A stretch of DNA of 64,000 nucleotides from an uncultured Granulosicoccaceae bacterium. Its GTDB lineage: Bacteria; Pseudomonadota; Gammaproteobacteria; Granulosicoccales; Granulosicoccaceae. Both the position numbers and the translations under genes were made by a program. The stretch lies in NCBI GenBank assembly GCA_937930305.1, contig CALGLE010000004.1, positions 62,001 through 126,000 on the forward strand, in the 5' to 3' direction. This document shows positions 37,871-49,238 of this stretch, one piece after another. The notes under the pieces were generated by a model, which did not search any database, was not told the DNA's origin, and worked only from the letters and a program-made list of their open reading frames with translations. The number at the start of each line of letters is the position of its first letter. The stretch's first letter is position 1.

Positions 37871-40303
37871 ATGAAATTCTCAGAGAATTGGTTACGTGAG
37901 TGGGTTAATCCACCGGTTGATACCGACACCTTGTCAGACCAACTCACCTTCTTAGGTTTAGAAGTGGATGAGGTGGTGAGTGCGCAACCGGGTTTTAGTG
38001 ATGTAGTAATCGCTCGCATCGATAAAATTCGTCCGCACCCGGATGCGAAAAAGCTGCGTATTTGCGATGTGGATTGCGGCATGATCGATTTAGTCCAAGT
38101 GGTTTGCGGTGCACCCAATGCACGCTTAGGTTTGGTGACTGCATTAGCGCAAGTGGGTGGTGTGTTGCCAAGCGGCATGAAAATTAAAGCGGCCAAACTT
38201 CGTGGTGAAGATTCGTCTGGCATGTTGTGTTCCGCTGCCGAATTGGGTTTGTCAGAAAGTAACGACGGCATTATTGAGCTACCTGCAAACGCACCGGTGG
38301 GGGAGCCCCTGGCTTCGTATTTAGAGCTCAATGACAACATCATAGATATTGAACTCACGCCCGATCGCGGTGACTGTTTGAGCCTTCGCGGTATTGCTCG
38401 TGACTTGTGCGCAAAGAATGACATCTCGCTCTTATTGCATGAAATCACTAACGTTGCACCTCAACACAAAGAAGAGTGGTTAGTGCAAGTGGCGCCCAGT
38501 TCGTCTTGTGTGCGTTACTGTGGCCGCATTATTCGTAACGTTAACCTGTCAGAACCTTCACCCACTTGGATGTCAGAACGCTTACGTCGTGCTGGCGTTC
38601 GAGCCATTAATCCAGCGGTTGATGTCACCAACTATGTGATGTTGGAGTTGGGTCAGCCCATGCATGCGTTTGACTTGGATAAGTTGCAAGGCACCATTCA
38701 AGTTCGTGAAGCCGGTGAGGGCGAAACGGTTGAACTGCTCGATGGTCGTACTGTGGAACTCAGTGGCGACACCACCGTTATAGCCGACGACAGCGGCGCG
38801 ATTGGTATTGCAGGAATCATGGGCGGGTTGAGTACAGCGGTGGATGAAAACACCACTAATATTTTATTTGAAGCGGCGTTGTTTTTACCCGAACGCACGA
38901 TTGGTAAACCGCGCCAATACAAGTGTCATACCGAATCTTCGCAGCGATTTGAACGCGGTGTTGACCCTAAATTGCAAAAAGATGCGATGGAATATGCCAC
39001 AGGTTTACTGATGAATTTGGCGGGTGGTCAGCCCGGGCCGGTTACCGATTGGCAGGACACGCGAGGCCTACCGCTTGGCGAGCCTGTATTGCTTCGTCGC
39101 TCGCGATTGCAACGCATTATTGGTGTGGCCCCCGAACCGGATAACGTGGAACGCATACTAAAACGTTTGGGAATTGATGCTGAGGCACAAGGTGATGATT
39201 GGACGGTAACGCCGCCCAGCTATCGCTATGATTTGCGCATTGAAGAGGATTTCATTGAAGAGGTTGCGCGGGTTAATGGCTTTGATTCTTTGCCGCGAAC
39301 CTCCCCGGTGCACAAGCCTGAATTTCGTGAAGTAAAAGAGACTTTCGTTTCTTTAATTTCCATCAAACAACACATGGTGAATCGCGGTTATCAAGAAGTG
39401 GTGACCTACAGTTTTGTGGATGCTGAGCAGCAAAACACACTGCGCCCTGATTTAGCCGCGTTACCTTTGGCTAATCCCATTTCATCGGACCTTGCCGTCA
39501 TGCGCACCACCTTATTGGGTGGTTTGCTGGATACGCAACGTCGTAATCAAAGCCGGCAGTTAAATTCTTTACGTGTGTTTGAAACCGGTTTACGTTTTCT
39601 ACAAGCCAGTGACGCTGTAACCGATACTCTTCTGGATGCAAGCTTTCACGATGACTTGCAAATCGGGCATGGTTTAATTCAGCAATCGATGCTAGCGGGT
39701 TTGGCGGTGGGTTTGCGTGAACCGGAAAGCTGGAACACAACAGCGGATGAAGTGGATTTCTTTGATGTGAAGTCTGATTTAGAAGCGCTGCTCAGTAACG
39801 CCAATGGTAATCAAATTACGTTTGGTGAATGCGCATTAGATACCTTGCATCCAGGGCAACGGGCCAGCGTGCTAGCCAATGGTGTGCAAGTGGGTTACAT
39901 CGGACGTTTGAACCCGGGTTTACAGAAAGCAGTGGACTTGAACACCGCCCCGGTGGTGTTCGAAGTGGCATTAAAAGTCTTGCAAACGTCCACGTTACCC
40001 GCGGTAACACCGGTGTCAAAGTTCCCGCACGTGCGGCGTGATTTAGCCTTGTTAGTGGATGACAATATCGCTTGGTCGAAGCTTGAATCGTGCATCCAAT
40101 CAGCCGCTCCGGCCATTGTCCAATCGGTCAAGCCATTCGACTTATACGAAGGTGATAAAGTGGATGCAGGGAAAAAGAGTGTCGCAATAGGCTTGATTCT
40201 GCAAGACTTTTCACGCACTCTAGAAGAGCAAGAGGTTGAGGACGCGGTGGAAAGCATCCTGGCTGCGGTAACATCTCAACTAGGAGCCGAGCTTCGGGGA
40301 TAG
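37871..40303 (+). CDS. pheT: Phenylalanine--tRNA ligase beta subunit
   Basis: An 810-aa subunit (795 aa in E. coli). The tRNA-binding OB domain lies at about 40-150 (RPHPDAKKLRICDVDCG), the B3/B4 editing domain at about 210-390, the B5 domain at about 400-475, the catalytic-like core follows, and the FDX-ACB anticodon-binding domain lies at about 715-805 (VSKFPHVRRDLALLVDDNIAW). It hydrolyses mischarged Tyr-tRNA-Phe and binds tRNA-Phe. It is followed after 18 bp by ihfA, the classic gammaproteobacterial arrangement. Confidence 0.97.
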   Translation: MKFSENWLREWVNPPVDTDTLSDQLTFLGLEVDEVVSAQPGFSDVVIARIDKIRPHPDAKKLRICDVDCGMIDLVQVVCGAPNARLGLVTALAQVGGVLPSGMKIKAAKLRGEDSSGMLCSAAELGLSESNDGIIELPANAPVGEPLASYLELNDNIIDIELTPDRGDCLSLRGIARDLCAKNDISLLLHEITNVAPQHKEEWLVQVAPSSSCVRYCGRIIRNVNLSEPSPTWMSERLRRAGVRAINPAVDVTNYVMLELGQPMHAFDLDKLQGTIQVREAGEGETVELLDGRTVELSGDTTVIADDSGAIGIAGIMGGLSTAVDENTTNILFEAALFLPERTIGKPRQYKCHTESSQRFERGVDPKLQKDAMEYATGLLMNLAGGQPGPVTDWQDTRGLPLGEPVLLRRSRLQRIIGVAPEPDNVERILKRLGIDAEAQGDDWTVTPPSYRYDLRIEEDFIEEVARVNGFDSLPRTSPVHKPEFREVKETFVSLISIKQHMVNRGYQEVVTYSFVDAEQQNTLRPDLAALPLANPISSDLAVMRTTLLGGLLDTQRRNQSRQLNSLRVFETGLRFLQASDAVTDTLLDASFHDDLQIGHGLIQQSMLAGLAVGLREPESWNTTADEVDFFDVKSDLEALLSNANGNQITFGECALDTLHPGQRASVLANGVQVGYIGRLNPGLQKAVDLNTAPVVFEVALKVLQTSTLPAVTPVSKFPHVRRDLALLVDDNIAWSKLESCIQSAAPAIVQSVKPFDLYEGDKVDAGKKSVAIGLILQDFSRTLEEQEVEDAVESILAAVTSQLGAELRG

Positions 40304-40321
40304 AAGACGGGGATAGAAAGC

Positions 40322-40615
40322 ATGGCGTTAACGAAAGCGGCAATGGCAGAAATGCTATTTGACGAACTTGGGCTGAACAAACGTGAAGCCAAGGAGTTCG
40401 TTGATCAGTTTTTTGAAGAAGTGCGTGCCTCTTTAGAATCGGGTCACGACGTTAAGTTATCTGGGTTTGGTAACTTCGTATTGCGTAATAAGAGTGAACG
40501 GCCGGGAAGAAACCCAAAAACTGGCGAAGAAATCCCCATAACGGCTCGTCGAGTGGTAACGTTCCGTCCTGGTCAAAAATTGAAACAACGGGTAGAAGCT
40601 TATGCTGGAAATTAG
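40322..40615 (+). CDS. ihfA: Integration host factor alpha subunit
   Basis: A 97-aa HU/IHF-type DNA-bending protein ([20 protein letters not shown]). The beta arm holds [11 protein letters not shown]-like [23 protein letters not shown] with the proline that intercalates in bent DNA. It pairs with IhfB. The gene directly follows pheT, as in E. coli. It overlaps the MerR gene by 14 bp. Confidence 0.96.
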   Translation: MALTKAAMAEMLFDELGLNKREAKEFVDQFFEEVRASLESGHDVKLSGFGNFVLRNKSERPGRNPKTGEEIPITARRVVTFRPGQKLKQRVEAYAGN

Positions 40616-40961
40616 CCCCGATATCGAGCTCCCCACCATTCCGAACAAACGCTACTTCACGATCGGTGAAGTGAGCGACTTGTGTGCCGTTAAGCCGCAT
40701 GTGCTGAGATACTGGGAGCAGGAGTTTCCTGATCTAAAACCGGTTAAAAGACGCGGTAACCGTCGGTACTATCAACGCCATGACGTCATGTTGATTCGTC
40801 AAATCCGCAGTTTGTTATACCTAGAGGGTTACACCATCACCGGGGCTCGTCATCATTTAGCTGGCGATGAAGTGAAAGGTGATAACGCTCAAAGCCAGCA
40901 GCTTATGCGTCAACTGCGTTCCGAGTTGGAGGATGTGCTGCGAATTCTGCGCACCGCTTAG
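40602..40961 (+). CDS. MerR family transcriptional regulator
   Basis: A 119-aa regulator. The winged HTH is at about 18-85 ([50 protein letters not shown]), followed by a short dimerisation helix. There are no metal-binding cysteines like those in MerR or CueR. This gene type follows ihfA in many gammaproteobacteria, and its target is not known. The start overlaps ihfA by 14 bp, so translation is coupled. Confidence 0.92.
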   Translation: MLEISPDIELPTIPNKRYFTIGEVSDLCAVKPHVLRYWEQEFPDLKPVKRRGNRRYYQRHDVMLIRQIRSLLYLEGYTITGARHHLAGDEVKGDNAQSQQLMRQLRSELEDVLRILRTA

Positions 40962-41064
40962 TTCAAGTGGGCGTAGTCTAGAAATGGCCGAGTGTTTATG
41001 ACGGTCAATTATTTGTCTTGTTAGCTCAATAGTTTTTGTGTTTCCGGTATCCTTAGGTTTCGGT

Positions 41065-41141
<77 letters not shown>

Positions 41142-41302
41142 ATTTTCCAACCAAAAATGTACCAACTTGCGAGCAACCCGATGCACTTCTGGAAGAACGG
41201 GGCTCTGAGGAAATTTGGCTCAAGAGCAGCTGAACTCCTCAACTATTCCGTGAACTGGCCGATCTTTCCCAAATAGGGTTAATTCGGCTTCGGAGCCAAG
41301 AC

Positions 41303-42508
41303 ATGCACGCAGACCAACTGCGCGTAGCCATAGACAAGGTTGTTGACACATTAGCAGCCTCGGGAATTCTTACGGCTATACGCGATTATCGCACCGCTAA
41401 AGGCGATCAGCGACCCGTTGCGGCTGCCCGATTAGGGCACGCTGGAGCCATGCTGATGGAGCGGATGGGGCAGGTGACCCCAGTAGAAGACACCGCATTG
41501 AAGCTGTTACACCTCGATAGTTTGCGTCAAACGAGCTACTGGCAGGATCTTCTTAGCGCAGAAAAACCAGAAAAAGCTCGTGCTGCAGAACTCGTACACC
41601 TCTACAGTCGAGTGCTTTTTGCGTCCAATCATTTACCGAATTTTGCGGCGTTACTTAGCCGTGTGACCAACGAAACTGCCAGCAGCGCGTCTGGTTCTGC
41701 TTCAGCCGCAGCCTCGCAAGTTGCACCGCTACAAACCGGTGAATCGCGCTTGGCAATCCAGCTCAGTGATGCGGGCGAAAGAGCTTCCGATCCAGATCGC
41801 ATTGCTCGCTCAATTGATGGCGTCGACATGCTGTATTCCGCCTGTGCCAGCTTGTCGCGCCGTCCTGCCATGGATTTGCGATTGGACTTCATTCATGGGC
41901 AGGATGATCGATCGATCGTCTTTACCGGCGAATCTGAAGGCGTGTCGGCTATGGCTGCTGTCATTGATTCCATACCAGCGGCTCTCGCTGGATTAAATGA
42001 TGATCAAGAGCTTGATTTGGATGCTTTAGTGCAATCACTGCCGATCTTTGATCAACTGCATACATTGGCAGGCCATGGCGCATTCAGTGAAAACGACTTG
42101 CGAGATATTCGTGAAACCATGCATCAGGGCGCGTTACTAACCTTAGAAAGTGGGGTCGTGTTGAGCGAAGCACCCACTTCAGGTGCTGTTTCTAATGCCG
42201 CTGGTCGTCAAGGCACCAACGGCGCGATACCTCGTGCTGCAGATGCTGCCGTATCGCCGATTGCCCAACCTGCTTCAGCCGCACAGCCAGAATCGGCTCG
42301 CGATGAACACTACGAACGTTACTTAGCTGAGCGTGCCGCTATGCAAAATGGCTCAACTGCTCAAGCACCCGTAGCCAAAGCCGCTGATGATCCGTTCCCC
42401 ATTTTGGGAAATTCTGATAGTGGGTATGCTGCGACGGGCGGAGATGTTGACAAGCAGGCTGCTGTTGAAGAGCTACTGAAGTCGCTGAACCGTCAACGTG
42501 ACGGTTGA
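41303..42508 (+). CDS. Unrecognised 401-aa protein between tRNA-Pro and tRNA-Asn
   Basis: A 401-aa soluble protein, no signal peptide or membrane segment. The N-terminal part (1-125) is helical (DKVVDTLAASGILTAIRDYRTAKGD, then RAAELVHLYSRVLFASNHLPNFA). A Ser/Ala-rich linker lies at about 126-145. A second acidic, helical region spans about 150-290 (RLAIQLSDAGERASDPDRIARSIDGVDMLYSACASL). The C-terminal 110 residues are an Ala/Pro-rich low-complexity tail that ends with KQAAVEELLKSLNRQRDG. The start has CGGAG upstream. I do not recognise a family. The composition matches the neighbours, so recent transfer is not suggested. A scaffold or adaptor role is guesswork. Confidence 0.75.
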   Translation: MHADQLRVAIDKVVDTLAASGILTAIRDYRTAKGDQRPVAAARLGHAGAMLMERMGQVTPVEDTALKLLHLDSLRQTSYWQDLLSAEKPEKARAAELVHLYSRVLFASNHLPNFAALLSRVTNETASSASGSASAAASQVAPLQTGESRLAIQLSDAGERASDPDRIARSIDGVDMLYSACASLSRRPAMDLRLDFIHGQDDRSIVFTGESEGVSAMAAVIDSIPAALAGLNDDQELDLDALVQSLPIFDQLHTLAGHGAFSENDLRDIRETMHQGALLTLESGVVLSEAPTSGAVSNAAGRQGTNGAIPRAADAAVSPIAQPASAAQPESARDEHYERYLAERAAMQNGSTAQAPVAKAADDPFPILGNSDSGYAATGGDVDKQAAVEELLKSLNRQRDG

Positions 42509-42515
42509 GTAGAAT

Positions 42516-42591
42516 TGGCTCCCCGGGACGGACTTGAACCGCCGACCCAATGATTAACAGTCATTTGCTCTACCAACTGAGCTACCGGGGA
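42516..42591 (-). tRNA. tRNA-Asn (GTT)
   Basis: A 76-nt cloverleaf on the minus strand: acceptor TCCCCGG / CCGGGGA, anticodon loop TGTTAAT (GTT), T loop TTCAAGT and encoded CCA. It converges on the 401-aa gene with 7 bp between their ends. Confidence 0.96.
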
Positions 42592-42729
42592 ACTGAGCCA
42601 GAAATGATAGTGGCAATCCCTGTGCCGGTCAACCGAATTTAGCGCTTTTACCTTCAATTCACGAGTGTTCGTGCAGCGGTGGTGTAAAATGGGGGATTCG
42701 CAATCGTGTGATCACAAGCTACCCACTTA

Positions 42730-44754
42730 ATGAGCAAAGCCTTCGACCTCCAAACTCGCTACGCCCCCGCCGGGCATCAGCCGGAGGCCATTGCACAGCT
42801 CACTAAAGGCATCGGGTCGGGGTTGGCCTATCAAACGCTACTCGGTGTCACCGGTAGCGGTAAAACGTTCACCATCGCGAACGTCATTCAAAACCACCAA
42901 CGCCCAGCCATTGTGCTTGCGCCCAACAAAACACTGGCCGCCCAGTTGTACGGTGAATTCAAAGAGTTCTTTCCGAACAATTCGGTTGAGTACTTTGTCT
43001 CTTATTACGACTATTACCAGCCGGAAGCGTATGTGCCGGCGTCGGACTTGTTCATTGAGAAAGACAGCTCAATTAATGAGCACATTGAGCAAATGCGTTT
43101 GTCGGCCACCAAAGCCTTGTTTGAACGCCCAGACGTCATCATCGTTGCCACCGTCTCATCCATCTACGGCTTAGGCGATCCTCAGCAATACCATCAGATG
43201 GTGTTGCATCTATCACGCAATGAAGTCATCGATCAACGAAAATTATTACGTCGTTTGGCCGAACTGCAGTATTCGCGCAACGATATGGAGTTAAAGCGCG
43301 GTACCTATCGAGTGCGCGGTGAAATCATTGATGTGCATCCAGCCGATTCAGAACGCGAGGCCATTCGCATTGAATTGTTTGATGATGAAATTGAATCATT
43401 GAGTCAGTTTGATCCGTTAACCGGTGAGATTTTTCGTAAAGTACCGCGCTTAACGATTTACCCCAAAACGCACTATGTCACTCCGCGCGATCGACTGCTG
43501 GCCGCGGTGGATGACATTAAAGAAGAATTACGAGACCGCCTAGAGCAATTACGCGAAGCCGGCAAGTTGGTGGAAGCCCAGCGTTTGCAGGAACGCACGC
43601 AGTTCGATTTAGAAATGATTTACGAATTGGGTTATTGCTCGGGCATTGAAAATTACTCGCGCTATTTATCTGGCCGCGAACCGGGTGAGCCACCGCCGTG
43701 TTTGTTCGACTACTTACCCGAAGACAGTTTGTTATTTATTGATGAAAGCCACGTTACGGTGCCGCAGTTGGGGGCTATGTTCAAAGGGGATCGTTCGCGC
43801 AAAGAGAACCTAGTAAATTTTGGTTTTCGTCTGCCATCGGCGTTGGATAATCGGCCGCTGAACTTCCAAGAATTTGAAATGCTGGCACCGCAAACCGTTT
43901 ATGTGTCCGCGACGCCCGGGAATCATGAAAACGCACACACCGACAAAACCGTTGAATTGGTCGTTCGCCCAACCGGTTTGCTGGACCCGGAAGTGGAGGT
44001 GCGACCGGTTCGCACACAAGTCGATGATGTGCTGTCTGAAATCAACACTCGGGTGGCGCTTAATGAACGCGTGCTGATCACAACGCTGACGAAACGGATG
44101 TCGGAAGATCTCACAGACTACCTATCGGATCACGGTGTGAAGGTGCGCTATCTGCATGCCGATGTGGATACGGTGGAACGTAGCGAGATCATTCGAGACT
44201 TACGCTTAGGCGTTTTTGATGTGGTGGTGGGTATAAACTTATTGCGAGAAGGCTTGGACCTGCCGGAAGTGAGCTTGGTGGCCATACTGGATGCCGATAA
44301 AGAGGGCTTTTTGCGTGGAGAACGTTCTCTGATTCAAACCATCGGGCGGGCGGCTCGAAATTTGAAGGGTAAGGCCATACTATACGGTGATAAGGTCACG
44401 GTATCGATGCAAAAGGCCATTGACGAAACCACTCGGCGTCGTGCCTTGCAAACGGCCTATAACGAAGAACACGGCATCACGCCAACGGGCATTGTTAAGT
44501 CTGTGGCCGATGTCATGGAAGCCGGTGGAAGTGCGCGTCCTGGCAAGAAAGCACGCGGTAAGGACAAAGCAAAATCGACGTCCAAGCCGGTTGAGCATTT
44601 ATCAGCTACCCAGGCGGCTAAGAAAATTAAGCAGCTTGAAAAGCAAATGTATGAGGCAGCGCGAAACTTAGAGTTTGAAAAAGCGGCCAGTTGTCGCGAC
44701 GAACTTGAACTGTTACGCGCAAACCTATTCCAAGAAACAAATTTACCAGCCTAG
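42730..44754 (+). CDS. uvrB: Excinuclease ABC subunit B
   Basis: A 674-aa DNA-damage recognition helicase (673 aa in E. coli). Walker A is GVTGSGKT at 39-46, the beta-hairpin region is [16 protein letters not shown] box-like [14 protein letters not shown], helicase motif [26 protein letters not shown] and QTIGRAARN. The C-terminal UVR motif ([29 protein letters not shown]) binds UvrC. It acts with UvrA and, through Mfd (also in this window), in transcription-coupled repair. The start lies 138 bp from tRNA-Asn. Confidence 0.97.
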   Translation: MSKAFDLQTRYAPAGHQPEAIAQLTKGIGSGLAYQTLLGVTGSGKTFTIANVIQNHQRPAIVLAPNKTLAAQLYGEFKEFFPNNSVEYFVSYYDYYQPEAYVPASDLFIEKDSSINEHIEQMRLSATKALFERPDVIIVATVSSIYGLGDPQQYHQMVLHLSRNEVIDQRKLLRRLAELQYSRNDMELKRGTYRVRGEIIDVHPADSEREAIRIELFDDEIESLSQFDPLTGEIFRKVPRLTIYPKTHYVTPRDRLLAAVDDIKEELRDRLEQLREAGKLVEAQRLQERTQFDLEMIYELGYCSGIENYSRYLSGREPGEPPPCLFDYLPEDSLLFIDESHVTVPQLGAMFKGDRSRKENLVNFGFRLPSALDNRPLNFQEFEMLAPQTVYVSATPGNHENAHTDKTVELVVRPTGLLDPEVEVRPVRTQVDDVLSEINTRVALNERVLITTLTKRMSEDLTDYLSDHGVKVRYLHADVDTVERSEIIRDLRLGVFDVVVGINLLREGLDLPEVSLVAILDADKEGFLRGERSLIQTIGRAARNLKGKAILYGDKVTVSMQKAIDETTRRRALQTAYNEEHGITPTGIVKSVADVMEAGGSARPGKKARGKDKAKSTSKPVEHLSATQAAKKIKQLEKQMYEAARNLEFEKAASCRDELELLRANLFQETNLPA

Positions 44755-44794
44755 AAAACTTCTAGTTAACGAACATTTTTCGACGGAGACAACC

Positions 44795-47401
44795 ATGTTA
44801 GAAGCCTATCGACAACACGTCGCTGAGCGAGCCGCTGAAGGGCTTGTGCCTAAGCCCCTGGATGCTGAGCAAACTGCCGGATTGATAGAGCTGCTCAAAG
44901 CGGCACCAGCCGGTGAAGAGGACTTCTTGATGGAGCTTCTAACCGAGCGCGTTCCTCCCGGTGTGGATGAATCTGCCTATATCAAAGCGGCGTTTTTAGC
45001 CGATGTGGCCGCGGGTGAAGCCGAGTGCTCATTAATCAGCAAAGTGCGCGCGGTTGAGATATTGGGCAGCATGTTAGGGGGTTACAACATCATCCCCATG
45101 ATCAAAGCCTTAGGGGATGCGGAAACCGCCGATGCAGCCGTTACGGGTTTATCGGGCACCTTGCTGATGTTCAGCGCCTTTCACGATGTGCAAGAACTCG
45201 CCGATGGTGGCAATGAGGCTGCTAAGCGTGTGATGCAAAACTGGGCGGACGCCACCTGGTTCACAGATGAAGATCCGGTTGCTGAAAAAATTACGGTATC
45301 GGTGTTCAAAGTTCCGGGTGAAACCAATACCGATGATTTGTCACCAGGAATGGATGCGTGGTCACGCCCTGATATTCCATTACACGCCCAAGCAATGCTG
45401 AAATTCCCACGTGAGGGTGTCTCGGATGATCCCATCGGTGACATCGCACGACTCAAAGAAAAAGGTCATCCCGTCGCTTATGTAGGCGATGTGGTCGGCA
45501 CAGGTTCATCTCGAAAGTCTGCCACTAACACGGTGTTATGGCACATGGGTAACGACATTCCCGGTGTACCCAATAAACGCGATGGGGGTTATTGCTTAGG
45601 CACTAAAATAGCGCCGATTTTCTACAACACTATGGAAGATGCGGGTGCCTTGCCGATTGAATGTAATGTGGATGGCATGGCCACCGGCGATGTGATTGAT
45701 ATCTATCCCTATGAAGGGAAAGTAACTAAGCACGGAACCGATGAAGTGATTTCGACGTTCGAATTTCCGTCCGATGTGTTACTCGATGAAGTACGCGCAG
45801 GTGGACGAATTCCACTCATCATTGGACGTGGTTTAACCGATCGTGCGCGTAAAGCGATGGGTTTACCCGTGTCTGATGTATTCAAGCGACCCGCTGCCGC
45901 GGATGAAAGCAGCAAAGGGTTTACGCTGGCGCAAAAAATGGTGGGTAAGGCGTGCGGTGTTGCCGGAGTTCGCCCAGGCCAATACTGTGAACCTCATATG
46001 ACCACAGTAGGTTCGCAAGACACCACAGGCCCCATGACGCGGGATGAATTAAAAGATTTAGCCTGCTTAGGTTTCTCTGCGGATTTAGTCATGCAGTCTT
46101 TTTGTCACACAGCGGCCTATCCGAAGCCTGTGGATGTAGACACACAACACACATTGCCTGATTTTATGACCACCCGAGGCGGTGTGTCGCTGCGCCCGGG
46201 TGATGGCATCATTCACTCTTGGTTGAATCGTATGTTACTGCCTGACACGGTGGGAACCGGCGGTGATTCACACACCCGTTTCCCGATGGGTATTTCCTTC
46301 CCAGCGGGTTCTGGCTTGGTGGCGTTCGCTGCCACAACGGGTGTTATGCCGCTTAACATGCCTGAATCTGTATTAGTGCGCTTTACTGGAAAAATGCAGC
46401 CAGGCATCACACTGCGCGATTTGGTTAACGCGATTCCTCATGCAGCACTACAACGTGGCTTGCTCACGGTTGAGAAAAAGGGCAAGAAGAATGTGTTCTC
46501 TGGCCGGTGTTTAGAAATTGAAGGTTTGGATGACTTAAAGCTAGAGCAGGCGTTTGAATTAGCCGACGCATCGGCTGAACGATCTGCCGGGGGCTGCACT
46601 ATAAAGTTGAACCCAGATTCATTAAAGGAATACATCACATCCAACATCACATTACTGCGTTGGATGATTGATCAAGGTTACACCGATGCCAAAACGCTGG
46701 AGCGTCGTGCCCGCGAGATGGAAGCTTGGTTAAAGAATCCAACCTTGTTGGAAGCGGATGCCGATGCGGAATATTTTGAAACCATTGAAATCGATCTGAA
46801 TGAAATCAAAGAGCCATTGCTGGCGTGTCCTAATGATCCAGATGATGTGAAGTGGTTGTCTGAAGTGGCTGGTGACACGATTGATGAGGTGTTTATCGGT
46901 TCTTGCATGACGAACATTGGTCATTATCGAGCCGCCGGTAAGTTGATACAAGAATCCGGTGAGTATGTGGATACGGTTTTATGGATCGCGCCACCGACTC
47001 GTATGGACGAGCACCAACTGAAGGAAGAGGGTTACTACAACATCTTCGGCGCAGCCGGTGCTCGATTGGAAATGCCGGGCTGTTCCTTGTGCATGGGTAA
47101 CCAAGCGCGAGTGAAACCCGGTGCAACGGTGGTATCGACATCAACGCGAAATTTCCCTAACCGTTTAGGCAAAGGCGCTAACGTGTATTTATCTTCCGCA
47201 GAATTGGCCGCGGTGGCTGCCTTGTTGGGTAAGCTGCCCACGGTTGAGGAATACATGAAGTATGTGGAAAACCTCGATGCCATGAGTGCTGAAATTTATC
47301 GTTACTTGAACTTTAATGAAATCGAATCGTTCCAAAATGCGGCGGACGATGTTGAGACAAAATTTAAAGACATTCCGTTAACGATTCAGATGACCGCATA
47401 A
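44795..47401 (+). CDS. acnB: Aconitate hydratase B
   Basis: 868 aa from the ATG at 44795 ([20 protein letters not shown]) with GGAG upstream; the frame is open back into uvrB without support. E. coli AcnB has 865 aa. The N-terminal HEAT-like domain (about 1-160), the swivel domain (about 165-380) and the catalytic region follow. The three Fe-S-ligand cysteines are expected in SFCHTAA and in [10 protein letters not shown], and [14 protein letters not shown] is a conserved segment. It interconverts citrate and isocitrate in the TCA cycle and can bind mRNA when its cluster is lost. It is followed by a bidirectional terminator shared with hflD. Confidence 0.96.
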   Translation: MLEAYRQHVAERAAEGLVPKPLDAEQTAGLIELLKAAPAGEEDFLMELLTERVPPGVDESAYIKAAFLADVAAGEAECSLISKVRAVEILGSMLGGYNIIPMIKALGDAETADAAVTGLSGTLLMFSAFHDVQELADGGNEAAKRVMQNWADATWFTDEDPVAEKITVSVFKVPGETNTDDLSPGMDAWSRPDIPLHAQAMLKFPREGVSDDPIGDIARLKEKGHPVAYVGDVVGTGSSRKSATNTVLWHMGNDIPGVPNKRDGGYCLGTKIAPIFYNTMEDAGALPIECNVDGMATGDVIDIYPYEGKVTKHGTDEVISTFEFPSDVLLDEVRAGGRIPLIIGRGLTDRARKAMGLPVSDVFKRPAAADESSKGFTLAQKMVGKACGVAGVRPGQYCEPHMTTVGSQDTTGPMTRDELKDLACLGFSADLVMQSFCHTAAYPKPVDVDTQHTLPDFMTTRGGVSLRPGDGIIHSWLNRMLLPDTVGTGGDSHTRFPMGISFPAGSGLVAFAATTGVMPLNMPESVLVRFTGKMQPGITLRDLVNAIPHAALQRGLLTVEKKGKKNVFSGRCLEIEGLDDLKLEQAFELADASAERSAGGCTIKLNPDSLKEYITSNITLLRWMIDQGYTDAKTLERRAREMEAWLKNPTLLEADADAEYFETIEIDLNEIKEPLLACPNDPDDVKWLSEVAGDTIDEVFIGSCMTNIGHYRAAGKLIQESGEYVDTVLWIAPPTRMDEHQLKEEGYYNIFGAAGARLEMPGCSLCMGNQARVKPGATVVSTSTRNFPNRLGKGANVYLSSAELAAVAALLGKLPTVEEYMKYVENLDAMSAEIYRYLNFNEIESFQNAADDVETKFKDIPLTIQMTA

Positions 47402-47434
47402 GCACGGCATTGCCCTGCGGTTTTTGAAACCACT

Positions 47435-47467
47435 AAAACGGCGCGAATTTTTCGCGCCGTTTTTTTT
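47435..47467. terminator. Bidirectional terminator between acnB and hflD
   Basis: The arms AAAACGGCGCGAA and TTCGCGCCGTTTT pair around a short T loop, with T-runs on both sides (A-run before the stem on the plus strand). It serves acnB (plus) and hflD (minus), whose ends are 65 bp apart. Confidence 0.93.
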
Positions 47468-48089
47468 AACCTTGCATCCAATCATTCGCCGCTCTGACGT
47501 AGGAGGCGCGGGCTAAGACTAATTTGGGCCGGGTTCCACCGCATTGTCGCCAAAGCACCACTGAACGTAAGCCGCCCAGTAGCGATGCTCGGATGGTGGC
47601 CGCAATTTTTTCATCATTTAAAAACCCGGGGTCGCCACTGACCATAATTCGTGGTGATAAATGACTGATACAGTTACGATATAAGTCAGCCAGTTTATTA
47701 ATCATGATGACATCGGTGGGTTCAAAATCTAACGATTGTGCTTGGCTGATCCCAAGGCGCAGTTGCTCTAAGGTGGAGCCATCATTGAGCACATTGCTGC
47801 CCAATTGAATAAGTGAAAGGGCATAGCGCGCTAAATCCAAATCGCGTGCTTCGTCCAAGCCGCCAAACTGATTCTTTAATACACGCAATCCCCGACGCAC
47901 GCCTGTGGGTGAGCCGCCGTAGGCATCGATGACCGCATCGGCTTGCAGGGTCATGATCGATCGAATGGTCGCCGTTAAATCCTCGTCATCACAGCGTCCT
48001 GTGGTGGCCAATGATTTACACACATGAACCGACTGAAATACACCGGCCAGTGCAAGTGCTTGATTCGGGATGGATTTGATGGTCGACAT
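47466..48089 (-). CDS. hflD: High-frequency lysogenisation protein HflD
   Basis: A 207-aa all-helical membrane-associated protein. The pattern NQALALAGVFQSVHVCKSLATTG, GLRVLKNQF, RYALSLIQL and LLGGLRSVVLWRQCGGTRPKLVLAR is that of HflD. In E. coli it affects lambda lysogeny by binding CII; its cell function is not well defined. It lies 21 bp downstream of mnmA on the same strand, the usual gammaproteobacterial pairing. Confidence 0.93.
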   Translation of the reverse strand: MSTIKSIPNQALALAGVFQSVHVCKSLATTGRCDDEDLTATIRSIMTLQADAVIDAYGGSPTGVRRGLRVLKNQFGGLDEARDLDLARYALSLIQLGSNVLNDGSTLEQLRLGISQAQSLDFEPTDVIMINKLADLYRNCISHLSPRIMVSGDPGFLNDEKIAATIRASLLGGLRSVVLWRQCGGTRPKLVLARASYVRAANDWMQG

Positions 48090-48110
48090 GGTTATTTTAT
48101 AAATGCCTGT

Positions 48111-49232
48111 TCAGTGCGTAAAATCGCTGATCACACCGCCGCCTAAGCATTCTTGGTTTTGATATAGCACCAAGGCTTGGCCGGGGGTGACCGCCCGTAT
48201 GGGCTCAGCGAAGCTTACCTTCATTCGTCCATCCGGATCGATGGAAATACCACAGGGTACATCGGGTTGACGGTATCGTACTTTAACCGACAGCGGCCCC
48301 AAGCCCAAGTTAGGCACCGTGCCTTGAATCCAATGCACATCATGCACCCAGCAGTCGCTGCGCAGTAGGTAGGGGTGATTGTGCCCTTGGCCAACAATCA
48401 GTGTGTTGTTCGGTACATCTTTGCCCAGCACATACCAAGGTTCTTCGCCCGCGCCCTGGCGCCCGCCAATTCCCAGCCCTTGGCGTTGCCCTAGCGTGTG
48501 AAACATCAAACCATTATGGGTTCCCATCGCGTCTCCGGAATCGCTGATAATCGGGCCCGGTTGTGCGGGCACATAGTCAGCTAAGAAGGCGGTAAATTTT
48601 CGCTCGCCGATAAAGCAAATGCCGGTGCTGTCTTTCTTAGCGTGCACGTGCATGGAAGCTTGTTTAGCCCGTTCACGCACCTCAGATTTTTCCATTGCTC
48701 CGACGGGGAAGAGGGTGCGAGCCACTTGCTGGTGGCCAATCGCGGATAAAAAGTAACTTTGGTCTTTGTTTTCATCCAAACCCCGCAGCAAGCTGGCACC
48801 AGATTCGCCCTGACCAACACGGGCGTAGTGGCCGGTGGCGATGAAATCTGCGCCTAATTCGGTGGCGTGATCTAAAAACGCTTTAAATTTAATTTCCCGA
48901 TTGCATAAGATGTCAGGGTTCGGTGTTCGACCGGCTTTGTATTCATTTAAAAAATGCGTGAACACTCGCTGCCAATACTCGTCAGCAAAATTAACTGTTT
49001 GCAAGTCAATGCCGAGTTTGTCGGCCACCGCTCGTGCATCGCGATAGTCTTGGCGAGCCGTGCACTGCTCATCGTCATCTTCCCAGTTTTGCATGAAGAT
49101 GCCAGAGACCTTGTAACCCAGCTCAACCAGGCGTGCGGCCGCCACGGACGAATCTACGCCACCGGACATCCCAACAATGACGTCAGTTTGTGCGGGGTTA
49201 TGTACGATGGGGTGTTGAACTGAAGTTGTCAT
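48111..49232 (-). CDS. mnmA: tRNA 2-thiouridylase MnmA
   Basis: A 373-aa tRNA-modifying enzyme. The PP-loop is GMSGGVDSS (21-29). Catalytic cysteines lie in [13 protein letters not shown] and [12 protein letters not shown]. It activates U34 of Lys, Glu and Gln tRNAs with ATP and transfers sulfur in the cytosol. Extra N-terminal residues (about 1-17) precede the usual start. It forms a pair with hflD and follows a LysR gene on the same strand by 6 bp. Confidence 0.95.
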   Translation of the reverse strand: MTTSVQHPIVHNPAQTDVIVGMSGGVDSSVAAARLVELGYKVSGIFMQNWEDDDEQCTARQDYRDARAVADKLGIDLQTVNFADEYWQRVFTHFLNEYKAGRTPNPDILCNREIKFKAFLDHATELGADFIATGHYARVGQGESGASLLRGLDENKDQSYFLSAIGHQQVARTLFPVGAMEKSEVRERAKQASMHVHAKKDSTGICFIGERKFTAFLADYVPAQPGPIISDSGDAMGTHNGLMFHTLGQRQGLGIGGRQGAGEEPWYVLGKDVPNNTLIVGQGHNHPYLLRSDCWVHDVHWIQGTVPNLGLGPLSVKVRYRQPDVPCGISIDPDGRMKVSFAEPIRAVTPGQALVLYQNQECLGGGVISDFTH

Positions 49233-49238
49233 TTGGCG

